From Xanthomonas cucurbitae (GTDB taxonomy: Bacteria > Pseudomonadota > Gammaproteobacteria > Xanthomonadales > Xanthomonadaceae): DNA of 64,000 nt. Shown piece by piece: positions 40,844 through 54,115 of the stretch (position 1 is the stretch's first letter; each line of letters begins with the position of its first letter). The stretch is from contig NZ_MDED01000026.1 of the NCBI RefSeq assembly GCF_002939885.1, positions 1 to 64,000 on the forward strand, given 5' to 3'. The notes beneath the pieces were generated by a model. The model did not search any database. It was given only the letters and a program-made list of their open reading frames with translations, and was not told where the DNA came from. The translations under genes were made by a program, and so were the position numbers.

Positions 40844-41497
40844 ATGAATGCGACCACTGCCCCCCTGCCCTATAGCGCCGCGCGTCTGCACGAGTTGGCG
40901 CAGTTGCTGATCGGCAACATCCGCGAGCTGGCCCAGGCTGGCTGGACGCCAGCCACCAGCAGCAATTTCTCCCATCGCCTGGACGAGCAGCACGCCGCGA
41001 TCACGGTTTCCGGCCGCGACAAGGGCCGGCTGGTCGAAGAAGACATCATGGTGGTGGATTTCGATGGCCAGCCCGTCGGCCGCCCGTTGCGCCCGTCTGC
41101 GGAAACCCTGTTGCATACCCAGTTGTATCGCCGGTTTCCGGAGATCGGCTGCGTGCTGCATACCCACTCGCCGGTGCAGACGATTGCTTCCCGCCTGTAT
41201 GCCGACGCCGGTGTGATTCGTCTGGAAGGCTACGAATTGCTCAAGGCCTTCGATGGCAATATCACCCACGACACTGCAGTGGACGTGCCGGTGTTCGCCA
41301 ACACCCAGGACATGCAGGTGCTCGCGGCGCAGGTGGAGGCCTTGCTGGACAAACAGAGCCTGTGGGGGTATCTCATCGAAGGACACGGCCTGTATGCCTG
41401 GGGCCGCAACATGGCCGAGGCACGCCGTCATCTGGAGGCGTTCGAATTCCTGCTGCATTGCGAACTCGAACTGCTGAAACTGCGCGGCCCGCGCTAA
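40844..41497 (+). CDS. mtnB: Methylthioribulose-1-phosphate dehydratase
   Basis: A 217-residue class II aldolase-fold enzyme of methionine salvage. Zinc ligands are H106 and H108 in CVLHTHSPV with a further His in EGHGLYAWG; the TSSNFSHR block opens the active site. The following mtnD and mtnC complete a three-gene salvage operon; spacing to mtnD is 40 bases. Confidence 0.95.
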   Translation: MNATTAPLPYSAARLHELAQLLIGNIRELAQAGWTPATSSNFSHRLDEQHAAITVSGRDKGRLVEEDIMVVDFDGQPVGRPLRPSAETLLHTQLYRRFPEIGCVLHTHSPVQTIASRLYADAGVIRLEGYELLKAFDGNITHDTAVDVPVFANTQDMQVLAAQVEALLDKQSLWGYLIEGHGLYAWGRNMAEARRHLEAFEFLLHCELELLKLRGPR

Positions 41498-41537
41498 GTT
41501 CAAGTTCTGCCCGTCCCCCTTCGTGAGCCAGACCGCC

Positions 41538-42805
<1,268 letters not shown>

Positions 42806-42888
42806 AACCAGGCGGGTGATTGAGCACATCCGGCTGCCCGCACGGCAGCCGGGCGTCCTTCGGAGCGCATTGTTCAAGCACAGCCTCC

Positions 42889-43980
42889 ATGGGCATTCGT
42901 GAGGCATCGGCGTTGTTCCCTTCGCTACCCACCGGTCTACCCGCAGCTGCCGCAATCCGCCGGGCATTGTTGCTGCTGGCCATGGTCGCCCTGCCGGCCG
43001 GGTGCCACCCCGATGCCGGCGCCGCCTTGCCGGCGCCGGCAGGGAAACAAGCAGCCGAAGTAGACCTGATCGACCAGGCCGCACTGGCCAAGGCGCTGTC
43101 GGCGTTGCAACCGCAGCGCCCCGGCGTGACCGATCTGTACGTGGTCGGGTTTGCTGGCGATGCCAGTGACGATGTGTTCCGCAACGAGACGCTCTACCTC
43201 AAGCAGTTGTTCGAGCAACGCTTCGATACGCGCGGCCGTGTGGTCACCCTGGTCAACAACCCCGACAACCTGGGCGAGCAGCCGTACGCGCCGCTGGCCA
43301 CCTACGACAATCTCCACGACACGCTCGCCGCCATCGGCAAGCGCATGGACCGCAAGGAAGACGCGCTATTGCTGTTCGTCACCACGCATGGCACCGAAGA
43401 CCACAGCTTGTATGTGCAGGTGGACGAGAACGAAGAAGATTTCATCAGCCCGCAGGATCTACGCACCGCGCTGGACGATGCCGGGATCGGCCACCGCATC
43501 ATCGTGCTGTCGGCCTGCTATTCCGGCGGCTTCATCCCTGCTTTGCGCTCGCCGGACACGCTGATCCTGACCGCCGCGCGCGCCGACCGCCCCTCGTTCG
43601 GCTGCGGCAACACCTCCAACGCCACCTACTTCGGCCAAGCCTGGTTGATCGATGCGATGAACCAGACCGACGATCCACTGGCCGCCTTCACCATGGCCAA
43701 GGCCGCGATCACTGCGCGCGAAAAACAGGACGGCGAACTGCCCTCGCTGCCGCAGCAGTCACTCGGCAAGCGCATCGCGCCAGTGATTGCCCGCTGGCGG
43801 GCGGGGCTGACGCCGGGGCCGGCGGTTGCGTATCCCTATCCGCCGGTCGCGCGCGCGGCCGATGCCGATCCGCAGGACAGCAGCAACCCGGCCCCCGCTG
43901 CCGAAAGCACCAACGACAAGACAGCAGCCCCGGAGACGGCAGCACCCGACGCCCACTCACCGGCCACGCGCACGCCGTGA
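42889..43980 (+). CDS. C13-type (caspase-like) cysteine peptidase lipoprotein
   Basis: A 363-residue protein with an N-terminal lipoprotein signal; the lipobox ALPAGC places the lipidated Cys at C39 (start ATG 42889). The peptidase domain has the clan CD pattern: H167 in TTHGTED and C210 in LSACYSGGF, as in legumain-like C13 enzymes. The C-terminal ~70 residues are Pro/Ala-rich and disordered. A membrane-anchored protease is likely, in the outer membrane or periplasm. Substrate unknown. It follows mtnC by 83 bases but has no clear link to methionine salvage. Confidence 0.82.
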   Translation: MGIREASALFPSLPTGLPAAAAIRRALLLLAMVALPAGCHPDAGAALPAPAGKQAAEVDLIDQAALAKALSALQPQRPGVTDLYVVGFAGDASDDVFRNETLYLKQLFEQRFDTRGRVVTLVNNPDNLGEQPYAPLATYDNLHDTLAAIGKRMDRKEDALLLFVTTHGTEDHSLYVQVDENEEDFISPQDLRTALDDAGIGHRIIVLSACYSGGFIPALRSPDTLILTAARADRPSFGCGNTSNATYFGQAWLIDAMNQTDDPLAAFTMAKAAITAREKQDGELPSLPQQSLGKRIAPVIARWRAGLTPGPAVAYPYPPVARAADADPQDSSNPAPAAESTNDKTAAPETAAPDAHSPATRTP

Positions 43981-43985
43981 CAGAC

Positions 43986-44000
43986 TGAGACTAATTCTCA
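43986..44000 (+). promoter_or_regulatory. Fur-like box after the C13 peptidase gene
   Basis: TGAGACTAATTCTCA is a 7-1-7 palindrome with perfect TGAGA/TCTCA arms and one departure from symmetry, close to the Fur pattern. It begins five bases after a stop codon and does not precede any protein gene on the plus strand; only a terminator follows, about 108 bases on. Confidence 0.5.
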
Positions 44001-44039
44001 TTTCGTCAACGCCTGCGCCGCCTCGCTACACTCACCCGG

Positions 44040-44138
44040 CCAGCCAGCATCAAGCCAGCCAGCACCGATCCCGCCAGCGCGCCGTCGCCTGCCAGCCCGG
44101 ATCCTCAAAACGCCTCCTTCGTGGAGGCGTTTGTGTTT
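44040..44138 (+). ncRNA. Candidate small RNA, possibly Fur-controlled
   Basis: A Fur-like box, a possible -10 (TACACT at 44027-44032; no good -35) and a strong terminator frame about 100 bases. The body has repeated CCAGCCAGCA/CCAGC blocks and no ORF. The layout is that of iron-repressed sRNAs such as RyhB or PrrF, but no sequence match to them is claimed. The alternative is a 3' untranslated region of the peptidase gene. Confidence 0.3.
44108..44138 (+). terminator. Rho-independent terminator
   Basis: A perfect 10-base stem AAACGCCTCC / GGAGGCGTTT with loop TTCGT, followed by GTGTTT. A run of A before the stem means it could also end transcripts from the minus-strand phosphoesterase gene. 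Confidence 0.85.
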
Positions 44139-44167
44139 CAAGCATCACGTCATGATGCCAGCCGCGC

Positions 44168-45754
44168 TCAGGGTTCAGCGCGCTGCAGGCGGTACACGGT
44201 ACGCGCCGTGTACTGGCCGGTCGGCAGGCTCGCGCGGACCTCGACGGTGTGCTCGCCCACCGCCAGCTTGGTCGGCAATGCACCGCGCCACAGATGGGTG
44301 GACGGCGTGGCCTCGGGAGAACGGTCGTAGCCGCGCAACGCGTCGGCGGCATCGTCGCGCATGTTCTCGGCCAACACGCCTGGGTCTGCGCGCTCCAGCC
44401 GCTGCATCGGTTGCCATCCGCCGTCATCGATGCGCATCTCCACCGCAGTGTCGTCCTGGCCCATGAACACATTGGCGTAGATGCCCCAGGCCGGGTATGC
44501 GCCCTGTCGCAACACCTTTGGCGCATGCAAGGACAGTTGCGCATCATCGGCTGCCCGCGCTGCGTGATAATCCAGCGTGTAGTCGCCAGCCGGTGCCACC
44601 TTCAGTACGGCGTAGCCATTGGGCGTGCCGTCGCTCATCGTCGTGTCGGGAATGCCGTCGGCATCCTTCATGCCCGACCAGAACGCACCGCAGGCAGCGC
44701 CCACGTTGTACTCGTGCAGCGCACGCGCGCCCATCCAGCCCTCGGCGGCGCCATGCTGCACGTGTTGCTGGGTATGGCTGTGCCCACTCAACACCAGCAC
44801 ATGCGGAAAATCCTTGAGCAGCGCGAACAAGCGCCGGCGATCGGCATGGCGGAAGGTTTCCTGCCCCGGTGCCGCATCGAAGAGCGGAATGTGCATGCCC
44901 AACACCACCAAGCGCTCGCGCGGCAGTTGCGCCAGATAAGCCTGCAGGAAGACGAACTGGTCTTCGCGCAGGCCACCGACGTACGCCGGCCTGGCGCCCG
45001 GCGTGTAGACCACATCGTCCAGGAACACGAAACTGGCGTTGGCTTCTTCCACCGCGTAGGTGTCCGGGCCGTAGACCGCGCGCCAGGTGTCCAGCGAGTG
45101 CAGATCGTCGCCAGCATCCAGGTTGAGATCGTGGTTGCCCGGCACATGGAACCAGGGCACGCCGAGCTGGGTGGTCACCGCGTTCAAGGCCGGGTACAGG
45201 CTCAGATCGTCATTGACGATATCGCCCAACGTGGTACCCAACCGTGCCGACACCTTGCCGACGATGGGCGCCACGATATCGCGACGGTAGTAGTCGACAT
45301 CGGTGAGCGTGGCGGTCTGGCTATCGGCGAAAATCAACATCTGGAAGCCTTCGGCGCCACTGTCCTGCCGCGGGGAGAGCGCGAAATCCCAGTGGTGCGT
45401 GTTTTTACCTGTCGCGGGAATGCCGGCGTACTTGTGCTTGGCCGTGCCGGCGGGCGCGTAGTGACGCCAGAACCCGGGCAAGCCATCGGCAGCTGGCACG
45501 AAGCGGCGATCGCCCGGCTTGACGACGAAGACCGTCTGGCCCTCGCGTACCGGCAAGCGATAGCGGCCTTGCGCATCGGTGCGCACGAGTTGCTGCCCGT
45601 TGGAGACGATCACACCGGCAAGACCAGGCTCGTCATGGCTGCGCCCCGGCCTGCCGTCGCGCTCTTCGAACACCACGCCATCGACGACGGCATCGCGCGC
45701 GTGCGCAGTGCCTGCGAGCAGGCCAACGGCCAGAAGGGCGAGACGAAGCGGCAT
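44168..45754 (-). CDS. Exported calcineurin-like phosphoesterase
   Basis: A 528-residue protein with a signal peptide (~1-19, cleaved after AHA). An Ig-like domain follows at ~25-110 (VSNGQQLVRTDAQGRYRLPV). The metallophosphoesterase domain has FADSQT, GNHDLN and GHSHTQQH. A C-terminal beta-domain closes the protein. The arrangement is that of calcineurin-type periplasmic phosphatases with N- and C-terminal beta-sandwiches. Substrate unknown. The gene has its own terminator. Confidence 0.85.
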   Translation of the reverse strand: MPLRLALLAVGLLAGTAHARDAVVDGVVFEERDGRPGRSHDEPGLAGVIVSNGQQLVRTDAQGRYRLPVREGQTVFVVKPGDRRFVPAADGLPGFWRHYAPAGTAKHKYAGIPATGKNTHHWDFALSPRQDSGAEGFQMLIFADSQTATLTDVDYYRRDIVAPIVGKVSARLGTTLGDIVNDDLSLYPALNAVTTQLGVPWFHVPGNHDLNLDAGDDLHSLDTWRAVYGPDTYAVEEANASFVFLDDVVYTPGARPAYVGGLREDQFVFLQAYLAQLPRERLVVLGMHIPLFDAAPGQETFRHADRRRLFALLKDFPHVLVLSGHSHTQQHVQHGAAEGWMGARALHEYNVGAACGAFWSGMKDADGIPDTTMSDGTPNGYAVLKVAPAGDYTLDYHAARAADDAQLSLHAPKVLRQGAYPAWGIYANVFMGQDDTAVEMRIDDGGWQPMQRLERADPGVLAENMRDDAADALRGYDRSPEATPSTHLWRGALPTKLAVGEHTVEVRASLPTGQYTARTVYRLQRAEP

Positions 45755-45814
45755 GGATGTTCCAGCGATGACCAGCGGCGATTGTAGCGGGGCTGGACCG
45801 GATTACCGTTTCAC

Positions 45815-45882
45815 GTAGGAGCGCGCCTGAGCGCGATGGGGTGTTACCGGTAACGCCCCATCGCGCTCGGGCGCGCTCCTAC
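45815..45882. repeat. Large inverted repeat downstream of hisIE
   Basis: GTAGGAGCGCGCCTGAGCGCG pairs with CGCGCTCGGGCGCGCTCCTAC around a GTTACCGGTAAC centre, a nearly perfect 68-base palindrome. GTAGGAGCGCGC-type repeats are common in Xanthomonas and Pseudomonas intergenic DNA. It may stabilise or end the his operon transcript. Confidence 0.85.
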
Positions 45883-45902
45883 GGGTGCGGTGCAGCGAGG
45901 TC

Positions 45903-46523
45903 TTATGTGTGTCGCGATTCCAGCAGCGCCACCGCATCGCCCAAGGCCAGACCGCGCGCATGCAGCAACACGATCAAGTGGTACAGCAGATCGGCCGACT
46001 CGCCGAGCAACTCGGCATCGTCCTGCACCACGCCGGCCAGCGCGGTTTCCACGCCCTCCTCGCCCACCTTCTGCGCGATACGGTGGATGCCCTGCTCGAA
46101 CAATTTAGTGGTGTAACTGCCCTGCGGGCGCTCCTGCGCGCGCGTGGCGATCAGCGCATCCAGGCTGCCCAGGAACTGGCCAGGCGCGGTCGGGAAACAG
46201 CTGGTGCGACCCAGATGGCAGGTGGGTCCGTGCGGGCGCGCCAACACCAGCAGCGTGTCGGCATCGCAATCGGCCTGGATGGACACCACGCGCAACACGT
46301 TGCCCGAGCTCTCGCCCTTGGTCCACAGCCGCTGCTTGCTGCGGCTGAAGAAGGTGACCTCGCCGCGCTGCTGCGTGACAGCCAGCGCTTCGGCATTCAT
46401 ATAGCCCAGCATCAACACGCGCAGGTTGTCGGCGTCCTGCACGATGACAGGCAACAGGCCCTCGCCCTTGCTCCAGTCCAGCGCTTGCAGCGCGTTGTCG
46501 GTTGTCACGGTGTCACTGCCCAT
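45903..46523 (-). CDS. hisI: Bifunctional phosphoribosyl-AMP cyclohydrolase/phosphoribosyl-ATP pyrophosphatase
   Basis: A 206-residue fusion doing steps 2 and 3 of histidine synthesis. HisI part: [20 protein letters not shown]-type block and the Cys-rich zinc site [20 protein letters not shown]. HisE part: [15 protein letters not shown] and ESADLLYHL. The start MGSDTVTT at 46523 overlaps the hisF stop by 11 bases; the longer frame is hisF antisense-phase sequence. Last gene of the operon; often called hisIE. Confidence 0.95.
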   Translation of the reverse strand: MGSDTVTTDNALQALDWSKGEGLLPVIVQDADNLRVLMLGYMNAEALAVTQQRGEVTFFSRSKQRLWTKGESSGNVLRVVSIQADCDADTLLVLARPHGPTCHLGRTSCFPTAPGQFLGSLDALIATRAQERPQGSYTTKLFEQGIHRIAQKVGEEGVETALAGVVQDDAELLGESADLLYHLIVLLHARGLALGDAVALLESRHT

Positions 46524-47289
46524 CACGTACCTCGATCTGTTGCGCGCGCAGGAACTGCTTGAGTTCCGGAATCGGAATCGCGCCGCTATGGAACACGCTG
46601 GCGGCCAGCGCGCCATCCACGTCGGCCTGGTCGAAGACATCGGCAAAGTGCTGCATCTGACCGGCGCCGCCGGAGGCGATCAACGGCACCTGGCACAGTG
46701 CACGCACCTGACGCAGCTGCGCGATGTCGTAACCGCGCCGCACGCCATCATTGTCCATGCAGTTGAGCACGATCTCGCCTGCGCCCAGGCGTTGCGCTTC
46801 GGCCACCCAGTCCAGCGTGCGCATCGGCAGCGCCTGAGTCTTGCTGGGGTCGCCGGTATAGCGGCGTACCCGCCACTGGCCGTCTTCTTCGCGAATGGAA
46901 TCGATGCCGACCACCACGCACTGCACGCCGAAGGCATCGGCCAGTTCGCAGATCAGTTGCGGGCGGCCCAGCGCCGGGGAGTTGATGGAAATCTTGTCGG
47001 CACCGGCATGCAGCACCGCACGCGCGGTGTCGACATCACGAATGCCGCCGGCCACACAGAACGGGATATCGATCAACCGCGCCACCCGCTCCACCCAGGT
47101 GTAATCGACCGAACGCCCTTCCGGACTGGCACCAATGTCGTAGAACACCAGCTCATCGGCGCCCTGCGCGCGGTAACGCAGCGCCAGTTCGACGATGTCG
47201 CCCATGTCGATGTGGTCACGGAACTTGACGCCCTTGACCACGCGGCCATTGCGCACGTCCAGGCACGGAATGATGCGCCGGCTCAGCAT
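46513..47289 (-). CDS. hisF: Imidazole glycerol phosphate synthase, cyclase subunit
   Basis: A 258-residue TIM barrel that forms the imidazole ring with ammonia from His[21 protein letters not shown] has the catalytic Asp (D11); [13 protein letters not shown] carries the second Asp. It starts 7 bases inside the end of hisA. Confidence 0.97.
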   Translation of the reverse strand: MLSRRIIPCLDVRNGRVVKGVKFRDHIDMGDIVELALRYRAQGADELVFYDIGASPEGRSVDYTWVERVARLIDIPFCVAGGIRDVDTARAVLHAGADKISINSPALGRPQLICELADAFGVQCVVVGIDSIREEDGQWRVRRYTGDPSKTQALPMRTLDWVAEAQRLGAGEIVLNCMDNDGVRRGYDIAQLRQVRALCQVPLIASGGAGQMQHFADVFDQADVDGALAASVFHSGAIPIPELKQFLRAQQIEVRDGQ

Positions 47290-48017
47290 GCCACTGCCTC
47301 GCTGAGATTCAGCTGGCCTTCCAGCAAAGCCTTGCCCAGCACGATGCCGGCGCAGCCGGAGGCCTTGGCCGCCGCCACATCGGCAAGATCGCGCGCGCCG
47401 CCGGAGACCTGCACCTGCAACTGCGGCGCAAGCGCACGCAGATGCGCGTACAACGCCATGTTCGGCCCGGACAACATGCCGTCGCGCGCGATGTCGGTGC
47501 ACAGCAGGTGCTGCAGGCCGGCCTGCGCGTAACGCACCGCCAGTTGATCCAGGGTGGCCTCCGCCGCCTCGGTCCAGCCATGCACCGGCAATTGCCATGC
47601 ACCGGCAGCATCCTGGCGCGTGTCCAGCGCAATGGTCAGCCGCTCGGCGCCAAATTCCTGCAGCCAGCCGATCACGGTGTCGGCCTCGCGCACCGCCAAT
47701 GAGCCAATCACCACGCGCGCAGCGCCGGCATCGAGGATGCGCGCCACATCGTCGCGCGACCGCACGCCACCGCCGGTCTGTACCTGCAAGCCGGTCTGCC
47801 GGGTGATCTCGCCGAGCAGCGTGGCCAGCGTGTAGCCGCCGGCCTTGGCCGCATCCAGATCGACCAGATGCATCCACTGCGCGCCGGCATCGGCGAAGGC
47901 CTGCGCACGCGGCAGTACATCGTCGCCGTAGCGGGTTTCGCGGGCGTAATCGCCCTGCAGCAGACGCACCACGCGACCATCGCGGATATCCAGCGCGGGG
48001 TAGACAGTAAAACTCAT
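47283..48017 (-). CDS. hisA: Phosphoribosylformimino-5-aminoimidazole carboxamide ribotide isomerase
   Basis: A 244-residue TIM barrel, homologous to HisF, doing the Amadori rearrangement. Catalytic Asp residues are in [14 protein letters not shown] and [12 protein letters not shown]. The start overlaps the hisH stop (ATGA, 48014-48017). Confidence 0.97.
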   Translation of the reverse strand: MSFTVYPALDIRDGRVVRLLQGDYARETRYGDDVLPRAQAFADAGAQWMHLVDLDAAKAGGYTLATLLGEITRQTGLQVQTGGGVRSRDDVARILDAGAARVVIGSLAVREADTVIGWLQEFGAERLTIALDTRQDAAGAWQLPVHGWTEAAEATLDQLAVRYAQAGLQHLLCTDIARDGMLSGPNMALYAHLRALAPQLQVQVSGGARDLADVAAAKASGCAGIVLGKALLEGQLNLSEAVAC

Positions 48018-48616
48018 GGAAAGCTCATCTCGAGAAAATTGCGCAGAATGCGTGCGCCGGTGTCTGCCGAACGCTCGGGGTGGAACTGCGCGCCGCAGCG
48101 CAGCCCCTGGTGCACCACGGCGGTGAACAGACCGCCGTGATCGCAGGCGGCCACGGTATCGGCGGTCACCGGTGCCGCGTAGCCATGCACGAAATACGCA
48201 CTGGCGCGCTCCGGCAGGCCGGCCAGCAGCGCGGACGCGCGCAGCGGCAGCAGCTGGTTCCAACCCATGTGCGGCACGCGGATACCCAGCGCCGGCGTCA
48301 TGTGGCGCACGATGCCCGGCAGCAGCCCGAGGCAGTCGACATCGCCTTCTTCGGAGTGTTCGAACAACAACTGCATGCCCAGGCAAATGCCGATCAAGGG
48401 CACCTGCAGCTGCTGCAATGGTTCGACCAAGCCTTGCGCACGCAGGCGCGACATTGCCTCCGGCGCCGCACCGACGCCCGGCAGGATCACCCGCTGCGCG
48501 CCCTGCAACCCCGCTGCATCGCGCACCACCCGTGCGTCCACGCCCAGCCGCTCCAGCGCATAACGCACCGAGCCCAGATTGGCGCCACCGGCATCGATCA
48601 GCGCAACGGCGGTCAT
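48014..48616 (-). CDS. hisH: Imidazole glycerol phosphate synthase, glutaminase subunit
   Basis: A 200-residue class I amidotransferase supplying ammonia to HisF. The nucleophile Cys is in [11 protein letters not shown] and the His/Glu pair in [12 protein letters not shown]. Overlaps hisB by four bases. Confidence 0.96.
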   Translation of the reverse strand: MTAVALIDAGGANLGSVRYALERLGVDARVVRDAAGLQGAQRVILPGVGAAPEAMSRLRAQGLVEPLQQLQVPLIGICLGMQLLFEHSEEGDVDCLGLLPGIVRHMTPALGIRVPHMGWNQLLPLRASALLAGLPERASAYFVHGYAAPVTADTVAACDHGGLFTAVVHQGLRCGAQFHPERSADTGARILRNFLEMSFP

Positions 48617-49740
48617 AGCGCGCCCTTGGTGGACGGCAAGGCGGTGCCTTCGCGGCGGATCGCCTGGCGCAGCGCACGCGCCAGCGCCTTGAAGCAGGCT
48701 TCCACCTTGTGGTGGTCGTTGTCGCCACGCACGCTCAGATGCAGGTTCAATCCGGACGCATCGCAGATCGAGCGAAAGAAATGCGGCACCAGTTCGGTGG
48801 GCATGTCGCCTACGCGCTCGCGCTTGAAGTCGCCTTCGAATACGAAGTACGGCCGGCCACTGAAATCCAGTGCGGCACTGGCGATGGTTTCGTCCATCGG
48901 CAGCGTGAACCCATGCTGCGCGCCCTCGCCTGCGGCCAGCCATGGGCTTTCCGACGGATCGAAGCCATACCGGCCGATGCCGCGCTTATTGCCCAGCGCC
49001 TCTCGCAGCGCCTGACCCAGCGCCAGGCCGGTGTCTTCGATGGTGTGGTGCTCATCGATATGCAGATCACCATCGGCACGAATGTCCAGCGCAAACCCTC
49101 CGTGCTTGCCGATCTGTTCCAGCATGTGGTCGAAGAACGGCAGGCCGGTGGCGGTCTGCGGCTCGGCCACGCGATCCAGGTCCAGCTCGACGCGAATCCT
49201 GGTTTCCTTGGTGTTGCGCTGGACCACCGCACGACGCGGCGCATCGACCAGCTCGTGCGCGATGCCGGGCCAGTCCCACTCGCCACCGAATTCGTCGGTC
49301 CGCAGCTGGAAACCGCGGATGTTGAGGTTCTGCGCGAACTGGATGTCGGTGAGACGGTCGCCCACCATTGCCGAGCGCGCCCAGTCGATGTTGCGGTCCT
49401 GCAGGTACGGCACCATCAGGCCGACGCCCGGCTTGCGCGTGGGCGCATTATCGGCCGGCCAGCTGCAGTCGATCAGCACTTCGCGGAACTCGATGCCCTG
49501 GCTGGCGAAGATCTGCAGCATCAGGTGATTGGGGCCATCGAACGCAGCCCGCGGATAGCTCTCGCTGCCCAGCCCATCCTGGTTGCTGACGATGACGAAC
49601 TGGTAGCCGGCATCGCGCAGCTTGAGCATCGCCGGGATGACGTTGTCGACGAAGCGCAGCTTTTCATACGCGTCGATCTGGTAATCGGCCGGCTCGGTGA
49701 TCAGCGTGCCATCGCGGTCGACAAAAAGAATCGGGGTCAT
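48613..49740 (-). CDS. hisB: Bifunctional histidinol phosphatase/imidazoleglycerol-phosphate dehydratase
   Basis: A 375-residue fusion. The N-terminal HAD phosphatase (~1-165) has the nucleophile in LFVDRDGTL; the C-terminal dehydratase (~175-375) has paired metal motifs [10 protein letters not shown] and DNDHHKVEA. The fused form is typical of gammaproteobacteria. Overlaps hisC by four bases. Confidence 0.97.
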   Translation of the reverse strand: MTPILFVDRDGTLITEPADYQIDAYEKLRFVDNVIPAMLKLRDAGYQFVIVSNQDGLGSESYPRAAFDGPNHLMLQIFASQGIEFREVLIDCSWPADNAPTRKPGVGLMVPYLQDRNIDWARSAMVGDRLTDIQFAQNLNIRGFQLRTDEFGGEWDWPGIAHELVDAPRRAVVQRNTKETRIRVELDLDRVAEPQTATGLPFFDHMLEQIGKHGGFALDIRADGDLHIDEHHTIEDTGLALGQALREALGNKRGIGRYGFDPSESPWLAAGEGAQHGFTLPMDETIASAALDFSGRPYFVFEGDFKRERVGDMPTELVPHFFRSICDASGLNLHLSVRGDNDHHKVEACFKALARALRQAIRREGTALPSTKGAL

Positions 49741-50824
49741 GCCGCAGCCTCCTGCGTGCGCCGCAGCGCACCGAGCACACGCTCGTTCTGTTCGACGGTG
49801 CCCAGGGTGATGCGCAACGCATCGGACAGGCGCGGCACCGCGCGTTGGTCGCGCACCACCACCCCGGCCTCCAGCAGCGCCTGGAAGGCGGCTTCTGCGT
49901 CGTCGAAGCGCACCAGCAGGAAATTGCCCTGCGATGCATAGACCCGGCGCACGCCAGGCAGTCGCGCAAGGGCGAGACGAACGCGCTCGCGCTCGCTGCG
50001 CACTTCGGCAATGTGCCGGCGGGTCACCTCCAGTGCCGGCGCGGATAGCGCCTGCACTGCCATCGCCGCGCACGGCGTAGGCACCGGGTACGGCGCCTGG
50101 CAGCGGCGCAGCAGCGCGATCAATTGCGCATTGGCAATCAGGCTGCCGATGCGCGCGGCCGCCAGCGCGTGTGCCTTGGACAAGGTGCGCAGCACGGCCA
50201 GGTTGTCGTAGCGCTCCAGCAGGCTAACCGCCGATGGCACATCGGAAAATTCGCCATAGGCTTCATCGACCACTACCAACGCCTTGCCTTGCAGCGCCTG
50301 CAAGGCGGTTTCCACCTCCTGCAGTGTGATCGCCGAACCGGCCGGGTTGGACGGCGAACACAGGAACACCAGTTTGGCCTTTGCCGCCAGCGCGGCTTCC
50401 ACGATGGCCGGAAGATCGGCATGGAAACCGTCGCTGCCATCGACCAGTGGCACCTCGACCAGTGGCGCGTTCTGCAGCCGCGCGCACACCGCATACATGC
50501 CGAACACCGGCGGGGTGACCACCACCGCATCGCGCTCGGGCACGCACAGGCTACGCACCAGCAGATCGATCGCTTCGTCGCTGCCACGGCCGATCAACAA
50601 CTGTTCCGGCGCGCAGCCATACAGCGCCGCCAAGGCGTTGCGCAGCGCGCCGGGTTGCGGATCGGGATAGCGGCGCGTGCTGCCTTGCGGGTCGGCAGGA
50701 TTGCCCCAGGCCGACTCGTTGGCGTTGAGCCAGACATCGCCCTGCAAGGCGCTGGTGCGCGCCGACGAATAGCCGGCGAACGCACGCAGATCTTCGCGTA
50801 CCAGATCCAGGATCGACGACGTAC

Positions 50825-50828
<4 letters not shown>
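49737..50828 (-). CDS. hisC: Histidinol-phosphate aminotransferase
   Basis: A 363-residue PLP enzyme. NANESAWG opens the substrate site, DEAYGEF holds the PLP-contacting Asp/Tyr, and [14 protein letters not shown] carries the Schiff-base Lys. Overlaps hisD by four bases. Confidence 0.96.
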
Positions 50829-53366
<2,538 letters not shown>

Positions 53367-53370
53367 TGCG

Positions 53371-53398
53371 TTAATGTAATAGCGTGCTAGTACATTAG
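53371..53398 (-). promoter_or_regulatory. Operator palindrome and promoter of the his operon
   Basis: The sequence TTAATGTAATAGCG / TGCTAGTACATTAG is a 28-base palindrome with 11 of 14 positions matching. On the minus strand a -35 TTGCGC (53403-53398) and -10 TATTAC (53381-53376) with a 16-base spacer bracket it. A repressor here would block the polymerase directly. Predicted transcription starts near 53369. Confidence 0.7.
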
Positions 53399-54115
53399 CG
53401 CAAATAGCGTGACCTGTCACCTGCCTGGTGGCGACGTCAGAACAGTTCGGAACGGCTGCCTTGCCCCCCCCGGAGGTGACCGAGGGGCGGATGGGGGCAG
53501 GACCTCGTGCAGCGCCGCCCTCCTCAAGTGCAAATCGCGTGCCCCGCCAATCACAAACCGGCAACGAAGCCTGGGTGAAGCGCTACACCCAACCTTGCAG
53601 CTGAGCCGCTGGGAAGCTGCAAAGCCCCCTCATCCGGCGCTGCGCGCTCCCTTCTCCCTTCTCCCGTCAATGGGAGAAGGGAGCGAAGCAAGGCATCTGT
53701 GGAACTCGGAAGACAGCCGTTACCCTTCCCCCGCCTGCGGGGGAAGGTGCCCGAAGGGTGGATGGGGGCAGGACCCCGTCCGGCGCCGCCCTCCTCAAGT
53801 ACAAATCGCGTGCCCCGCCAATCACAAACCGGCAACGAAGCCTGGGTGAAGCGCTACACCCAACCTTGCAGCTGAGCCGCTGGGAAGCTGCAAAGCCCCC
53901 TCATCCGGCGCTGCGCGCCACCTTCTCCCGTCAACGGGAGAAGGGAGCGAAGCAAGGCGTATCGGGCTCGAAGAACACGTGCTGCCCTTCCCCCGCCTGC
54001 GGGGGAAGGTGCCCGAAGGGCGGATGGGGGAAGGACCTCGCGCGCTACCACACACCGCTTCAAACGCCGATTCCGTGCCCAGCCAGTCGAAAAACCAGCA
54101 ACGCGCAGCGCTGCC
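53399..54115. other. Intergenic region between hisS and the his operon
   Basis: About 720 bases, no gene. Nearly all of it is a tandem array of a repeat unit that includes REP-like hairpins, entered separately. Confidence 0.75.
53480..54115. repeat. Tandem array of a 260-271 base unit with internal hairpins
   Basis: Unit 1 runs about 53480-53750 and unit 2 about 53751-54011; matching points are 271 bases apart (ATGGGGGCAG at 53491 and 53762) and the next is 261 bases on (54023). A degraded third unit reaches the hisS stop. Each unit holds two hairpins: CTTCTCCCGTCAxxGGGAGAAG-like and CCCCCGCCTGCGGGGG. About 140 bases of units 1 and 2 are almost identical. Confidence 0.9.

Noticed and set aside
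53480-54115. Short proteins encoded on either strand of the tandem array
   Set aside because: The frames are created by the repeat itself, differ between units and have no ribosome sites.
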